From: CAZMGG01 sp964565715
GTDB taxonomy: Bacteria > Planctomycetota > UBA1135 > UBA2386
Reading direction: 5' to 3'
Assembly (NCBI GenBank): GCA_964565715.1
Contig: CAZMGG010000138.1
Span: 1-14,331 of the forward strand
DNA length: 14,331 nucleotides
Of the stretch, positions 1 through 7,863 are shown piece by piece. The notes under the pieces were generated by a model, which did not search any database, was not told where the DNA came from, and was given only the letters and a program-made list of their open reading frames with translations. Each line of letters begins with the position of its first letter. Positions within the stretch are counted from its first letter, which is position 1. A program made the translations under genes and the position numbers.

Positions 1-2128
1 CTACTCGAACCCGGCCAACATGGACTGGCCGCACCACCTCGAGCAGTCCCTGCGCGCCCACAACATCTCCGAGAAGGACAAGCACTACGTGGTGGCGGCG
101 CGGCCGAATCCGGACGGCTCCGCCGGCGAGCCCGAGGTCATCATCGTCGACGAGTTCACCGGCCGCCTGATGGCGGGGCGGCGCTGGAGCGACGGCCTGC
201 ACCAGGCGGTGGAGGCGAAGGAGGGCCTGAAGCCGCGCGACGAGAACCGCACGCTCGCCACCATCACGATCCAGAACTACTTCCGCATGTTCGACAAGCT
301 GGCGGGCATGACCGGCACCGCCATGACCGAGGCGGCCGAGTTCAGCAAGATCTACGACCTCGACGTCGTCGCCATCCCGACCAACCGGCCGATGGTGCGC
401 ATCGACTCCAACGACCAGATCTACCTGGACGACGGCAGCAAGCTGAAGGCGATCGCCGAGGAGATCCGCGTCCACCACGAGAAGGGCCGGCCGATCCTGA
501 TCGGCACCACCTCGATCGCCAAGTCCGAGCGCCTGTCCGCCGAGCTGACCCGGAACGGGCTGAAGCACAACGTGCTGAACGCCAAGCAGCACGAGCGCGA
601 GGCCGAGATCGTGGTGCAGGCGGGCCGCAAGGGCGCGCTCACCGTGGCCACCAACATGGCCGGCCGCGGCACCGACATCGTGCTGGGCGGCAATCCCGAG
701 GCGCTGTGGCGCGCCGAGCTTGCGACCCGCAAGCTGGCCGAGGACGGCGCCGAGGCCAAGGCGCTGCTGGCGGAGATCCGCAGCCGCTGCGAGCGCGAGA
801 AGCAGGAGATCAAGGAGCTCGGCGGCCTCTACGTGCTGGCCACCGAGCGCCACGAGGCGCGGCGCATCGACAACCAGCTGCGCGGCCGCTGCGGCCGCCA
901 GGGCGACACCGGCGAGAGCAAGTTCTTCCTGTCGTTCGACGACGACCTGATGAAGATCTTCGCCCGCGACTGGGTGAAGGTGATGATGGAGAAGATGGGG
1001 CTGAAGGCCGGCGAGGTCATCGACAGCCCGATGGTCAGCCGTGGCATCGCCAAGGCGCAGAAGAAGGTCGAGGCGCGCAACTTCGACATCCGCAAGCACC
1101 TCCTCGAGTACGACGAGGTGATGGACAAGCAGCGCAAGTTCGTCTACTCGCAGCGGCAGGAAGCGCTGGAGAAGAAGGGCCTGCGCGACAAGGTGCTGGG
1201 CATGTTCGAGTCGGTGCTGGACCCGCTGATCGAGCGCTACGCCGGCGACAAGGACAAGCCGATCGACCACGCCGAGATCCGCAAGTGGCTGGTCCACAAG
1301 GCCGGCGCCGAGCTCGACCTCGACGGGCTGGAGGCGGTCGGTCGCGAGGACCTGTTCGGCTGGGTCATGGAGCGGATCGAGAAGCTGCACGACCAGCGCG
1401 CCGAGCACTACGGACCGGACTGGGAGCGGCTGATGCAGTTCCTGCTGCTCGACACCATCGACAACAAGTGGAAGGACCACCTGCTGGCGATGGAGGTGCT
1501 CAAGTCCGGCATCGGCCTGCGCGGCTACGCGCAGATCGATCCGAAGAACGAGTACAAGAAGGAGGGCTACGAGAAGTTCGAGCTGCTGAAGGACGCGATC
1601 GCCAACCAGGTCACCGACATGATCTACAAGGTGGAGTTCCGGCAGCCGCAGATGGCGGCGCCGCCGCAGCCGGCGCAGCCGCGGCGGCCGGCCGGCCCGC
1701 CGCCGCAGCAGATGGACGCCGCCACCGCCCAGGCGATGGTCGAGGCGATGATCGCCGCCGGCCAGGTGCCGAAGGAGATCCTCGATGCGGTGGCCAAGGG
1801 CGGCAAGGTGAGCGTGCGGCCGCAGATCGGTCCGGACGGGCGGCCGCGGATGCAGGTGCAGATCGTGCCGCCCGAGGGCAGCACCGCGCCGGCCGCGGCG
1901 GACGCAGCGCCTGCCGGCACGGATGCGCCAGCGAGCGAAACGGCCGCCCCGGCGGACGCCGCCGCCGGGCTGCCGCCGGCCCCGGCGCCGACGCCGGCCA
2001 CCGCGCCGTCGCCGACCAAGGCGCCGGCGCCGGTGCCGAGCGGCGGCCCGCGGCCGGGCCGCAACGATCCGTGTCCGTGCGGCTCGGGCGTCAAGTACAA
2101 GAAGTGCTGTCACCCGGCGTTCGGCTAG
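1..2128 (+). CDS. secA: Preprotein translocase ATPase SecA, 3' part (5' end outside window)
   Basis: SecA is the cytosolic ATPase that pushes unfolded preproteins through the SecYEG channel. The reading frame is open from base 2, before the first ATG at 20, and the residues there (YSNPAN before MDWPHH) fit the family, so the gene is cut by the window edge. Visible SecA blocks are VDEFTGRLMAGRRW (about nt 161-202), TGTAMTEA (about nt 311-334), the second nucleotide-binding domain block TNMAGRGTDIVLGG (about nt 650-691) and NQLRGRCGRQGD (about nt 872-907). The helical scaffold follows. The protein ends with a SEC-C zinc motif, CxCx8CC, with Cys codons at 2072, 2078, 2105 and 2108; in the family this binds SecB or the ribosome. 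The tail before it (from about nt 1650) is long and Pro/Ala-rich. The Walker A region and PPXD start lie upstream of the window. Family identity is certain. Confidence 0.97.
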   Translation, partial: YSNPANMDWPHHLEQSLRAHNISEKDKHYVVAARPNPDGSAGEPEVIIVDEFTGRLMAGRRWSDGLHQAVEAKEGLKPRDENRTLATITIQNYFRMFDKLAGMTGTAMTEAAEFSKIYDLDVVAIPTNRPMVRIDSNDQIYLDDGSKLKAIAEEIRVHHEKGRPILIGTTSIAKSERLSAELTRNGLKHNVLNAKQHEREAEIVVQAGRKGALTVATNMAGRGTDIVLGGNPEALWRAELATRKLAEDGAEAKALLAEIRSRCEREKQEIKELGGLYVLATERHEARRIDNQLRGRCGRQGDTGESKFFLSFDDDLMKIFARDWVKVMMEKMGLKAGEVIDSPMVSRGIAKAQKKVEARNFDIRKHLLEYDEVMDKQRKFVYSQRQEALEKKGLRDKVLGMFESVLDPLIERYAGDKDKPIDHAEIRKWLVHKAGAELDLDGLEAVGREDLFGWVMERIEKLHDQRAEHYGPDWERLMQFLLLDTIDNKWKDHLLAMEVLKSGIGLRGYAQIDPKNEYKKEGYEKFELLKDAIANQVTDMIYKVEFRQPQMAAPPQPAQPRRPAGPPPQQMDAATAQAMVEAMIAAGQVPKEILDAVAKGGKVSVRPQIGPDGRPRMQVQIVPPEGSTAPAAADAAPAGTDAPASETAAPADAAAGLPPAPAPTPATAPSPTKAPAPVPSGGPRPGRNDPCPCGSGVKYKKCCHPAFG

Positions 2129-2190
2129 TGGCCGACGCCGCGGTGCCGCCGGGCCCGGCCCGCCGCAGCGGGCTGCGCGGCCTGCTGACG

Positions 2191-3462
2191 ATGGCCAGCT
2201 ACCAGCTGCTGTTCCTGGTGGGGGCGGTGGGCTACGCGCCGATCCTGGCCTGGCGGCTCTGCTTCGACCGGCGCTACCGCGCCGGCTTCCGCCAGCGCAC
2301 CGGCCGCATCGCGTTCGCCGGCGACGGCCGGCCCGTGGTCTGGATCCACGGCGTGTCGGTGGGCGAGATCAAGGCCGCCGGCCAGATCATCGCCGCCCTG
2401 CGCCGGCAGCGGCCGGACCTGCAGCTGGTGCTGTCGTCGACCACGCCGAACGGCCACCGCGTCGCCAGCCAGGACCACCCGGACCTGGCGGTGATCTTCT
2501 ATCCGCTCGACTTCGGCCCGTTCCCCGGCCGCGCCCTCGACCGCGTGCGCCCGCGCTGCGTGCTGCTGATGGAACTGGAGATCTGGCCGAACTTCCTGCA
2601 GGCGGCGCAGCGGCGCGGCATCCCGGTGGCGGTGATCAACGGCCGCATCTCCGAGCGCTCGTTCCGCGGCTACCGCCGGCTGCGCGGCCTGCTGCCGCAG
2701 CTCGACCTGATCCGGATGTACTGTGTGCAGGACGGCATCTACCAGACGCGGCTGCTCGACCTCGGCGTCGACGTGGCGCGGGTGCGGGTGACCGGCAACA
2801 TGAAGTACGACAGCGTGCTGCTGGGGCCCGGGCCGGCGGAGGGCGGGCCGCTGCGGAACTGGCTGGCGCCGGACGGCCGGCTGGTGCTGGTGGTCGGCTC
2901 CAGCCATGGCGACGAGGACCTCTGGCTCTGGCTGGCGGCGCGCGAGGCCACCGCCGGGCTGCCCCTGCCGGTGCGGGTGGTGGTGGTGCCGCGCCATCCG
3001 GAACGCTCGGCCTCGGTCTGCGACGCGCTGCGTTCGGCCGGCGCCGAGCCGGTCCGCTGGAGCACGCTGGGCGAGAGCCGGCCGGCCCTGGCCGACGCCG
3101 CGGTGCTGGTGGTGGACACCATCGGCCAGCTGCAGCGGTTCTATGGCGCCTGCGACGTGGCCTTCGTCGGCGGCAGTCTGGTGCCGCACGGCGGCCAGAA
3201 CATGCTGGAGCCGGCGGCGCAGGGGCGGGCCGTGGTGTTCGGGCCCCACGTCGCCAACTTCCGCACCGACGTCGATCTGCTGCTGCACGCCGGCGCGGCG
3301 GTGCAGGTCGCCGACCGCAGGGCCCTGGCAGCGACGCTGGCGGAACTGTTCCGTCGGCCGGATCGGCGCGCCGACCTGGGCGCCCGGGCCCGCGAGGTCA
3401 TCGCCGCCAACCGGGGCGCCACCGGGCGCACCCTGGATCTGGTGGCTTCGCTGCTGGGTTAG
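2191..3462 (+). CDS. waaA: 3-deoxy-D-manno-octulosonic acid (Kdo) transferase
   Basis: WaaA (KdtA) is a membrane-associated GT-B glycosyltransferase that moves Kdo from CMP-Kdo onto the lipid A precursor, an early step in LPS assembly. The 423-aa product matches the usual family length. A hydrophobic N-terminal anchor (residues about 4-21) precedes the acceptor-side motif HGVSVGE (53-59), whose Glu59 lies at the family catalytic position. Further blocks are ELEIWPN, VTGNMKYDS, VVGSSHGDED, PRHPER and the donor-side GGSLVPHGGQNMLEPA (327-342). The start at ATG 2191 is preferred because the family begins just before the anchor. An in-frame GTG at 2128 overlaps the secA stop (TAGTG) and would add 21 residues. 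Neither start has a clear Shine-Dalgarno sequence. Close linkage to secA suggests co-transcription. The gene implies a Kdo-containing outer membrane. Confidence 0.93.
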   Translation: MASYQLLFLVGAVGYAPILAWRLCFDRRYRAGFRQRTGRIAFAGDGRPVVWIHGVSVGEIKAAGQIIAALRRQRPDLQLVLSSTTPNGHRVASQDHPDLAVIFYPLDFGPFPGRALDRVRPRCVLLMELEIWPNFLQAAQRRGIPVAVINGRISERSFRGYRRLRGLLPQLDLIRMYCVQDGIYQTRLLDLGVDVARVRVTGNMKYDSVLLGPGPAEGGPLRNWLAPDGRLVLVVGSSHGDEDLWLWLAAREATAGLPLPVRVVVVPRHPERSASVCDALRSAGAEPVRWSTLGESRPALADAAVLVVDTIGQLQRFYGACDVAFVGGSLVPHGGQNMLEPAAQGRAVVFGPHVANFRTDVDLLLHAGAAVQVADRRALAATLAELFRRPDRRADLGARAREVIAANRGATGRTLDLVASLLG

Positions 3463-3471
3463 GGATCGCGG

Positions 3472-3567
3472 CTAGGTGGCCATGGCTGCCAGCAGCAGCA
3501 GCATGACCAGGGCGACGATGGTCAGGGCGACGGAGGTTCGCCCGAGGTGGTGGGTGGCGGCTCGCAT
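3472..3567 (-). CDS. Possible 31-aa single-pass membrane mini-protein
   Basis: This gene is not recognised. The minus-strand frame starts at ATG 3567 and encodes a short basic/His head (MRAATHHLGRT) followed by about 20 hydrophobic residues (roughly 12-31, SVALTIVALVMLLLLAAMAT), enough for one membrane span. Nearly all codons end in G or C, as in the neighbouring real genes, but high GC alone can cause this. Leu repeats come from a CAG-repeat-like tract on the plus strand. There is no convincing ribosome-binding site; AAGAG abuts the ATG. The frame stays open upstream to ATG 3687 (71 aa), but the added Arg/Pro/Cys-rich part looks non-coding. It would be convergent with waaA and divergent from metK. 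Chance is a real alternative. Confidence 0.3.
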   Translation of the reverse strand: MRAATHHLGRTSVALTIVALVMLLLLAAMAT

Positions 3568-3690
3568 CTCTTGCGGTGGGGTGGTGGAAAGGAGGCCGGT
3601 GGTGACGGCCGACGGCGCGCTGTAGTCCCGGCAGTCGGCGCGGTTGCAGGCGCAAGGACGCGGCCTCCGCCCCGGCGGCCCTCGCACCGC

Positions 3691-3708
3691 CTTTTCCGGT
3701 GCTTTTCC
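3691..3708 (+). promoter_or_regulatory. Direct repeat CTTTTCC x2, 11-bp period, upstream of metK
   Basis: Two exact CTTTTCC copies start at 3691 and 3702, one helical turn apart, just upstream of the -10-like TAGATT at 3721. They sit where a -35 element would be. Direct repeats with 11-bp spacing overlapping the -35 region are typical of OmpR/PhoB-class activator sites. That this is such a site is inference. Confidence 0.3.
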
Positions 3709-3720
3709 AGGCCCGCTGGC

Positions 3721-3726
3721 TAGATT
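3721..3726 (+). promoter_or_regulatory. Putative -10 element of metK (TAGATT)
   Basis: TAGATT matches TATAAT at four of six positions and resembles the TAGACT box before yebC. No good -35 lies 16-18 nt upstream; the CTTTTCC repeats occupy that zone. Transcription starting about 7 nt downstream would give a leader of roughly 95 nt. Confidence 0.35.
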
Positions 3727-3736
3727 CTGCGCCCTC

Positions 3737-3806
3737 GCCTGACGGCCCGACGCCTCAGGCTTGGTTACTCAGCGACGCAAATCAGAGCCCGTCCACCCCC
3801 CGGACG
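3737..3806 (+). promoter_or_regulatory. metK leader with two hairpin-forming inverted repeats
   Basis: GCCTGA (3737-3742) pairs with TCAGGC (3755-3760) across a 12-nt loop. CGTCC (3790-3794) pairs with GGACG (3802-3806) across a 7-nt C-rich loop. Both lie between the -10-like box and the metK start. metK leaders often carry S-adenosylmethionine-sensing RNA in other bacteria, but no known riboswitch consensus was recognised here, so this is only a candidate structured leader. Confidence 0.3.
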
Positions 3807-3826
3807 CAAGACCCGAGAGCACGAAG

Positions 3827-4990
<1,164 letters not shown>

Positions 4991-5039
4991 CCGCCCCCGC
5001 CGCGTTTCGCCCGCCCGCCCTGGCCGCGCAAAAAACCGG

Positions 5040-5077
5040 TTTCATCGCCGGCGCGAACGACTATGCCTTAGGTCGTT
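5040..5077 (+). promoter_or_regulatory. Putative promoter of the HEAT-protein gene with inverted repeat around the -10
   Basis: A -35-like TTTCAT (5040-5045) lies 16 nt upstream of a -10-like TATGCC (5062-5067). Perfect 6-bp arms AACGAC (5056-5061) and GTCGTT (5072-5077) flank the -10 box with a 10-nt spacer. A repressor bound there would block the promoter. The match to sigma70 consensus is modest. Confidence 0.35.
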
Positions 5078-5095
5078 GACCGGAGGCAAACCGCG

Positions 5096-6175
5096 ATGAC
5101 TCAACCGGAACCGCAGTTCGAGGTCCTGTTCTGCGATCTGTGCTCCTCCTCGGTGCCGATCCAGGATCTGGAGCAGGGCAAGGCCACGCGGCAGGCCGGC
5201 AAGCTGATCGGTGGCTGCTGCCTGTCGGTGCTGCGCGGGCAGCCGGCGCCGGCGGCTCCGGCGGCGACCGCGAGCCCGACCCCGGCCGCCGCCGGCGACG
5301 GTCGGTGGCTGCCGGTGGCCTTCCTGGTGCTGGTCGGCATCGCCGCGGCGACGATCTTCCTCGAGTCGCGGATGGGCGAGGAGGTCGGCCTCCTGCGCGA
5401 CGAACTGGTCGGTCTCCGGCAGGCGACCGGCCGCCAGGACGAGGCCCTGCGCACCCTGAGCGAGTCGCTGGACACCGCCGCCACCCGCGATCAGGTCGCC
5501 ACGGTGGTCGACCGGATCGAGGCCGGCGAGAAGGCGCTGCAGCAGCTCCAGGCCGGCAGCCAGACCGCCGCCGAACGACAGCTCGCCGAGGCCGGCGACC
5601 TGCGCCGCAAGCTCGACGAACTGGGGCGCGCCCAGCCCGACTACCGGCCGCTGTTCGACAGCCTGCAGCAGCAGCTCCGGCAGCAGGCGGTGGATCTGGC
5701 CGAACTGCGGGCCCTGCCGCGGGCCGTGGCCGAGCCGCGGCCGGCGGTGGCCACGCCGCCGGTGCCGGTGACGCCGGCCCCCGAGGGCCTGCCGCCGGCG
5801 CTGGCCCATCAGGTGCAGCGCCTGGCCGATCCCGACCCGGCGACGCGCTTCGAGGCCGTCGACGAACTGCTGCGCAGCAAGGATCCGGGCGTCCGTGAGC
5901 ACCTGCTGCCGCTGACCAAGGACGCCGACACCTTCGTCCGCCGGCTGGTGGTCGAGGGGCTGGGCGCCTTCCGCCACGCCTCCTGCGTCGAGGCCCTGCT
6001 GACCTCGCTGGCCGATCCCGAGGAGATCGTCCGCGACACCGCCTGGCGTTCGCTCAAGGACCTGACCGGCCAGAAGCTGCCGTTCGAGGCCACCGCCAGC
6101 CGCGACGCCCGGGCCCGGGCCCAGGCGAAGTGGGTCGAGTGGTGGGAGAAGAATCGCGGCAGCTTCGGCGCCTGA
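5096..6175 (+). CDS. Zinc-knuckle / transmembrane / coiled-coil / HEAT-repeat protein
   Basis: This 359-aa protein has no assigned function. Its parts, in order, are a short Cys-rich head with Cys13, Cys16, Cys41 and Cys42 (CxxC...CC, probably one zinc site); an Ala/Pro linker; one transmembrane segment (about 72-89, LPVAFLVLVGIAAATIFL); a long Gln/Leu/Glu-rich coiled coil (about 92-205); a Pro/Val-rich hinge (about 207-230); and roughly three HEAT-like helical pairs (about 232-332) ending in a Trp-rich tail (KWVEWWEKN). The Cys head and the HEAT domain lie on opposite sides of the membrane if the single span is real. There is a clear Shine-Dalgarno sequence, GGAGG at 5082-5086, 9 nt before ATG 5096. 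HEAT repeats usually mediate protein binding, so a membrane-tethered scaffold is plausible. Similar architectures are, to my knowledge, common in planctomycetes. Confidence 0.85.
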   Translation: MTQPEPQFEVLFCDLCSSSVPIQDLEQGKATRQAGKLIGGCCLSVLRGQPAPAAPAATASPTPAAAGDGRWLPVAFLVLVGIAAATIFLESRMGEEVGLLRDELVGLRQATGRQDEALRTLSESLDTAATRDQVATVVDRIEAGEKALQQLQAGSQTAAERQLAEAGDLRRKLDELGRAQPDYRPLFDSLQQQLRQQAVDLAELRALPRAVAEPRPAVATPPVPVTPAPEGLPPALAHQVQRLADPDPATRFEAVDELLRSKDPGVREHLLPLTKDADTFVRRLVVEGLGAFRHASCVEALLTSLADPEEIVRDTAWRSLKDLTGQKLPFEATASRDARARAQAKWVEWWEKNRGSFGA

Positions 6176-6182
6176 GCCGGCC

Positions 6183-6222
6183 CGCGCCTGCTCCTGGCGT
6201 TTCCGCCCCGGCGCGTTACAAC
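6183..6222 (+). promoter_or_regulatory. Nested inverted repeat and weak -10 box before pyk
   Basis: CGCGCC (6183-6188) can pair with GGCGCG (6210-6215), and inside it GGCG (6196-6199) pairs with CGCC (6204-6207) around a TTTC loop. A -10-like TACAAC follows at 6217-6222. The hairpin begins 7 nt after the HEAT-gene stop, so it may be a terminator, while the TACAAC could start pyk transcription with a leader of about 45 nt. There is no convincing -35 and no U-tract. Confidence 0.25.
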
Positions 6223-6273
6223 CTTCCGCCCGCCGCAGCCGGCTGATCCCTCCGGCCGGCGTCGAACCCACGG

Positions 6274-7713
6274 ATGGCCTGGCACAACCGCACCAAGATC
6301 GTCGCCACCCTCGGCCCCGCCTCGAACAGCGAGGCCATGATCACCGAACTGGTCAAGGCCGGCGCCGACGTGTTCCGGCTCAACTGCGCCCACAGCGATC
6401 ATGCCACGCTCATCACCGTGATCCGCCGCGTCCGGCGGGTGGCGCGCAAGCAGAAGCGCTCGATCGGCATCCTGGCCGACCTGCAGGGCCCGAAGATCCG
6501 CGTCGGCCGCTTCAAGAACGCCGAGCCGATCTTCCTGAAGCGCGGCGCCGAGCTGATCATCGACTGCACGCCCGGGGTCGAGGGCGAGCCCAACGGCGGC
6601 AGCCACATCCGCATCGGCACGATCTACCGCGACCTGTGCAAGGACGTGAAGCAGGGCGAGCGCATCCTGCTGGACGACGGCCTGATCGAGCTGAAGACCC
6701 TGCGCGTGGCCGGCGACGAGATCCACACCCGGGTGGTGCACGGCGGCATGCTGCACCAGTTCAAGGGCATCAACCTGCCGGGCAGCAACGTCACCACCAG
6801 CTGCCTGTCGCGCAAGGATCTGGCCGACCTGCGCTGCGTGCTGGAGCATGGCGTCGACTTCGTCGCGCTGTCGTTCGTGCGCTCGCCCGAGGACGTCGAG
6901 ACCCTGCGCCGGCACATCCGCAAGGCCGGCGCCGACGCCAGCATCATCGCCAAGATCGAGCGGCCCGAGGCGGTGAAGCGGCTGCCGGCGATCCTGGCGG
7001 TGGCCGACGGGCTGATGGTGGCCCGCGGCGACATGGGCGTCGAGATGGGGCCCGAGGCGGTGCCGCCGGTGCAGAAGCGCATCATCGCCCTGTGCAACCA
7101 GGCCCGGAAGCCGGTCATCACCGCCACCCAGATGCTGGAGTCGATGGTGGTGAACCCGCGGCCGACGCGCGCCGAGGCCTCCGACGTCGCCAACGCGATC
7201 TACGACGGCACCTCGGCGGTGATGCTGTCGGCGGAGACCGCCACCGGCAAGCACCCGGTGCGCAGCGTCAAGATCATGGAGCGGATCATCCGCAGCGCCG
7301 AACGCGAGGTGTACGCGGAGTTCCTGCAGCGGCGACGCCGCGAGACCACCGGGGTCGGCGTGACGATGGCCACGGTGCGGGCCGGCGCCTATGCCGCCTA
7401 CGAGGCCGACGCCCGGCTGATCGTGGTCTACACCGAGAGCGGCACCACCGCGCAACTGCTGGCCGGCGAGCGGCCGCCGACCCACGTGATCGCCTTCACC
7501 CCGTTCTGGCGCACGGTGCAGCGGCTGTCGCTCACCTGGGGCATCACCGCCCGCAAGATCCCGCCGGGCCGGACCAGCCATGAGCTGGTCCTGGCCGGCG
7601 ACCGCCACCTGCGGGCCGAGGGCCTGGTCAAGGCCGGCGACCGGATCGTGGTGATCGCCGGCACGGTCCGGCAGTCGGGCCTGACCAACTCGATGAGCAT
7701 CCGCGAGCTGTGA
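6274..7713 (+). CDS. pyk: Pyruvate kinase, probable K+-independent type
   Basis: Pyruvate kinase converts phosphoenolpyruvate and ADP to pyruvate and ATP, the last step of glycolysis. The 479-aa length is normal and there is no extra C-terminal phosphohistidine domain. Visible blocks are TKIVATLGPAS (7-17), RLNCAHS (35-41), ADLQGPKIR (68-76), the catalytic-Lys block AKIERPEAV, the Mg2+-binding region VARGDMGVE, ITATQMLESM and MLSAETATGK. The phosphate-loop segment reads Leu70, Gln71, Lys74 and Val77 where K+-dependent enzymes have Thr, Lys, Glu and Thr; this is the known signature of K+-independent enzymes, as in E. coli PykA. Unusually, the Ser of the common NFSH motif, a K+ ligand in K+-dependent enzymes, is Ala39. 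The start at ATG 6274 fits the family. The gene lies 98 nt after the HEAT gene; co-transcription is uncertain. Confidence 0.96.
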   Translation: MAWHNRTKIVATLGPASNSEAMITELVKAGADVFRLNCAHSDHATLITVIRRVRRVARKQKRSIGILADLQGPKIRVGRFKNAEPIFLKRGAELIIDCTPGVEGEPNGGSHIRIGTIYRDLCKDVKQGERILLDDGLIELKTLRVAGDEIHTRVVHGGMLHQFKGINLPGSNVTTSCLSRKDLADLRCVLEHGVDFVALSFVRSPEDVETLRRHIRKAGADASIIAKIERPEAVKRLPAILAVADGLMVARGDMGVEMGPEAVPPVQKRIIALCNQARKPVITATQMLESMVVNPRPTRAEASDVANAIYDGTSAVMLSAETATGKHPVRSVKIMERIIRSAEREVYAEFLQRRRRETTGVGVTMATVRAGAYAAYEADARLIVVYTESGTTAQLLAGERPPTHVIAFTPFWRTVQRLSLTWGITARKIPPGRTSHELVLAGDRHLRAEGLVKAGDRIVVIAGTVRQSGLTNSMSIREL

Positions 7714-7768
7714 GGCCGGCGGGGGGTGGGGGAGGTGCTGCCGCCCGCGGGAGACCCGATTTCCGGCG

Positions 7769-7796
7769 TTGACAGCCATGGGGGCCTCGCTACCAT
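7769..7796 (+). promoter_or_regulatory. Sigma70-type promoter of rplM-rpsI
   Basis: A perfect -35 TTGACA (7769-7774) is separated by 16 nt from TACCAT (7791-7796), which matches four of six TATAAT positions. It is the best promoter in the window, as expected for ribosomal protein genes. Transcription would start near 7803, leaving a leader of about 60 nt. Confidence 0.7.
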
Positions 7797-7815
7797 TCCC
7801 CGCCCTTCCTGTCCG

Positions 7816-7856
7816 CCGGACCCCGCCCTGGGGTGGCCGGTGGCAACCGTACGGTT
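7816..7856 (+). promoter_or_regulatory. rplM leader: GC hairpin and 12-bp palindrome near the start codon
   Basis: CCGG (7816-7819) and CCCC (7821-7824) can pair with GGGG (7830-7833) and CCGG (7837-7840) around GCCCT. Next comes the perfect palindrome AACCGTACGGTT (7845-7856), which in RNA can form a 4-bp stem with a GUAC loop ending 7 nt before ATG 7864. This is where a ribosome-binding site should be; none is obvious. It could be an autoregulatory L13/S9 leader, which is inference. Confidence 0.35.
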
Positions 7857-7863
7857 CCAAGGC

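Larger units (their letters stand above)
3463..3826. other. waaA-metK intergenic region (364 nt)
   Basis: This is the only stretch over 300 nt without a recognised gene. It holds, in order, a possible 31-codon membrane mini-protein on the minus strand (3472-3567); a strong Shine-Dalgarno-like run on the plus strand (AAAGGAGG, 3588-3595) followed only by a 7-codon open frame; two CTTTTCC copies 11 bp apart (3691-3708); a -10-like TAGATT (3721-3726); and the roughly 95-nt metK leader with two hairpin-forming inverted repeats. No tRNA-like or known riboswitch pattern was recognised, and no clear terminator follows waaA. Confidence 0.7.

Noticed and set aside
706..2190. Upstream extension of the waaA frame across secA
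   Set aside because: It is only an open shifted frame within secA. The waaA family begins near ATG 2191, and secA motifs are clear in the other frame.
3727..3826. Known S-adenosylmethionine or S-adenosylhomocysteine riboswitch before metK
   Set aside because: Compared from memory with the SAM-II, SAM/SAH and SAH consensus patterns; the conserved cores and the G/A-rich end were not found. Kept only as a candidate structured leader.
5025..5055. CGCGC...GCGCG inverted repeat with a six-A run, possible terminator
   Set aside because: The A-run lies in the 5' part on the plus strand; it would act only on minus-strand transcription, where no gene precedes it, and the inner stem is only 4 bp.
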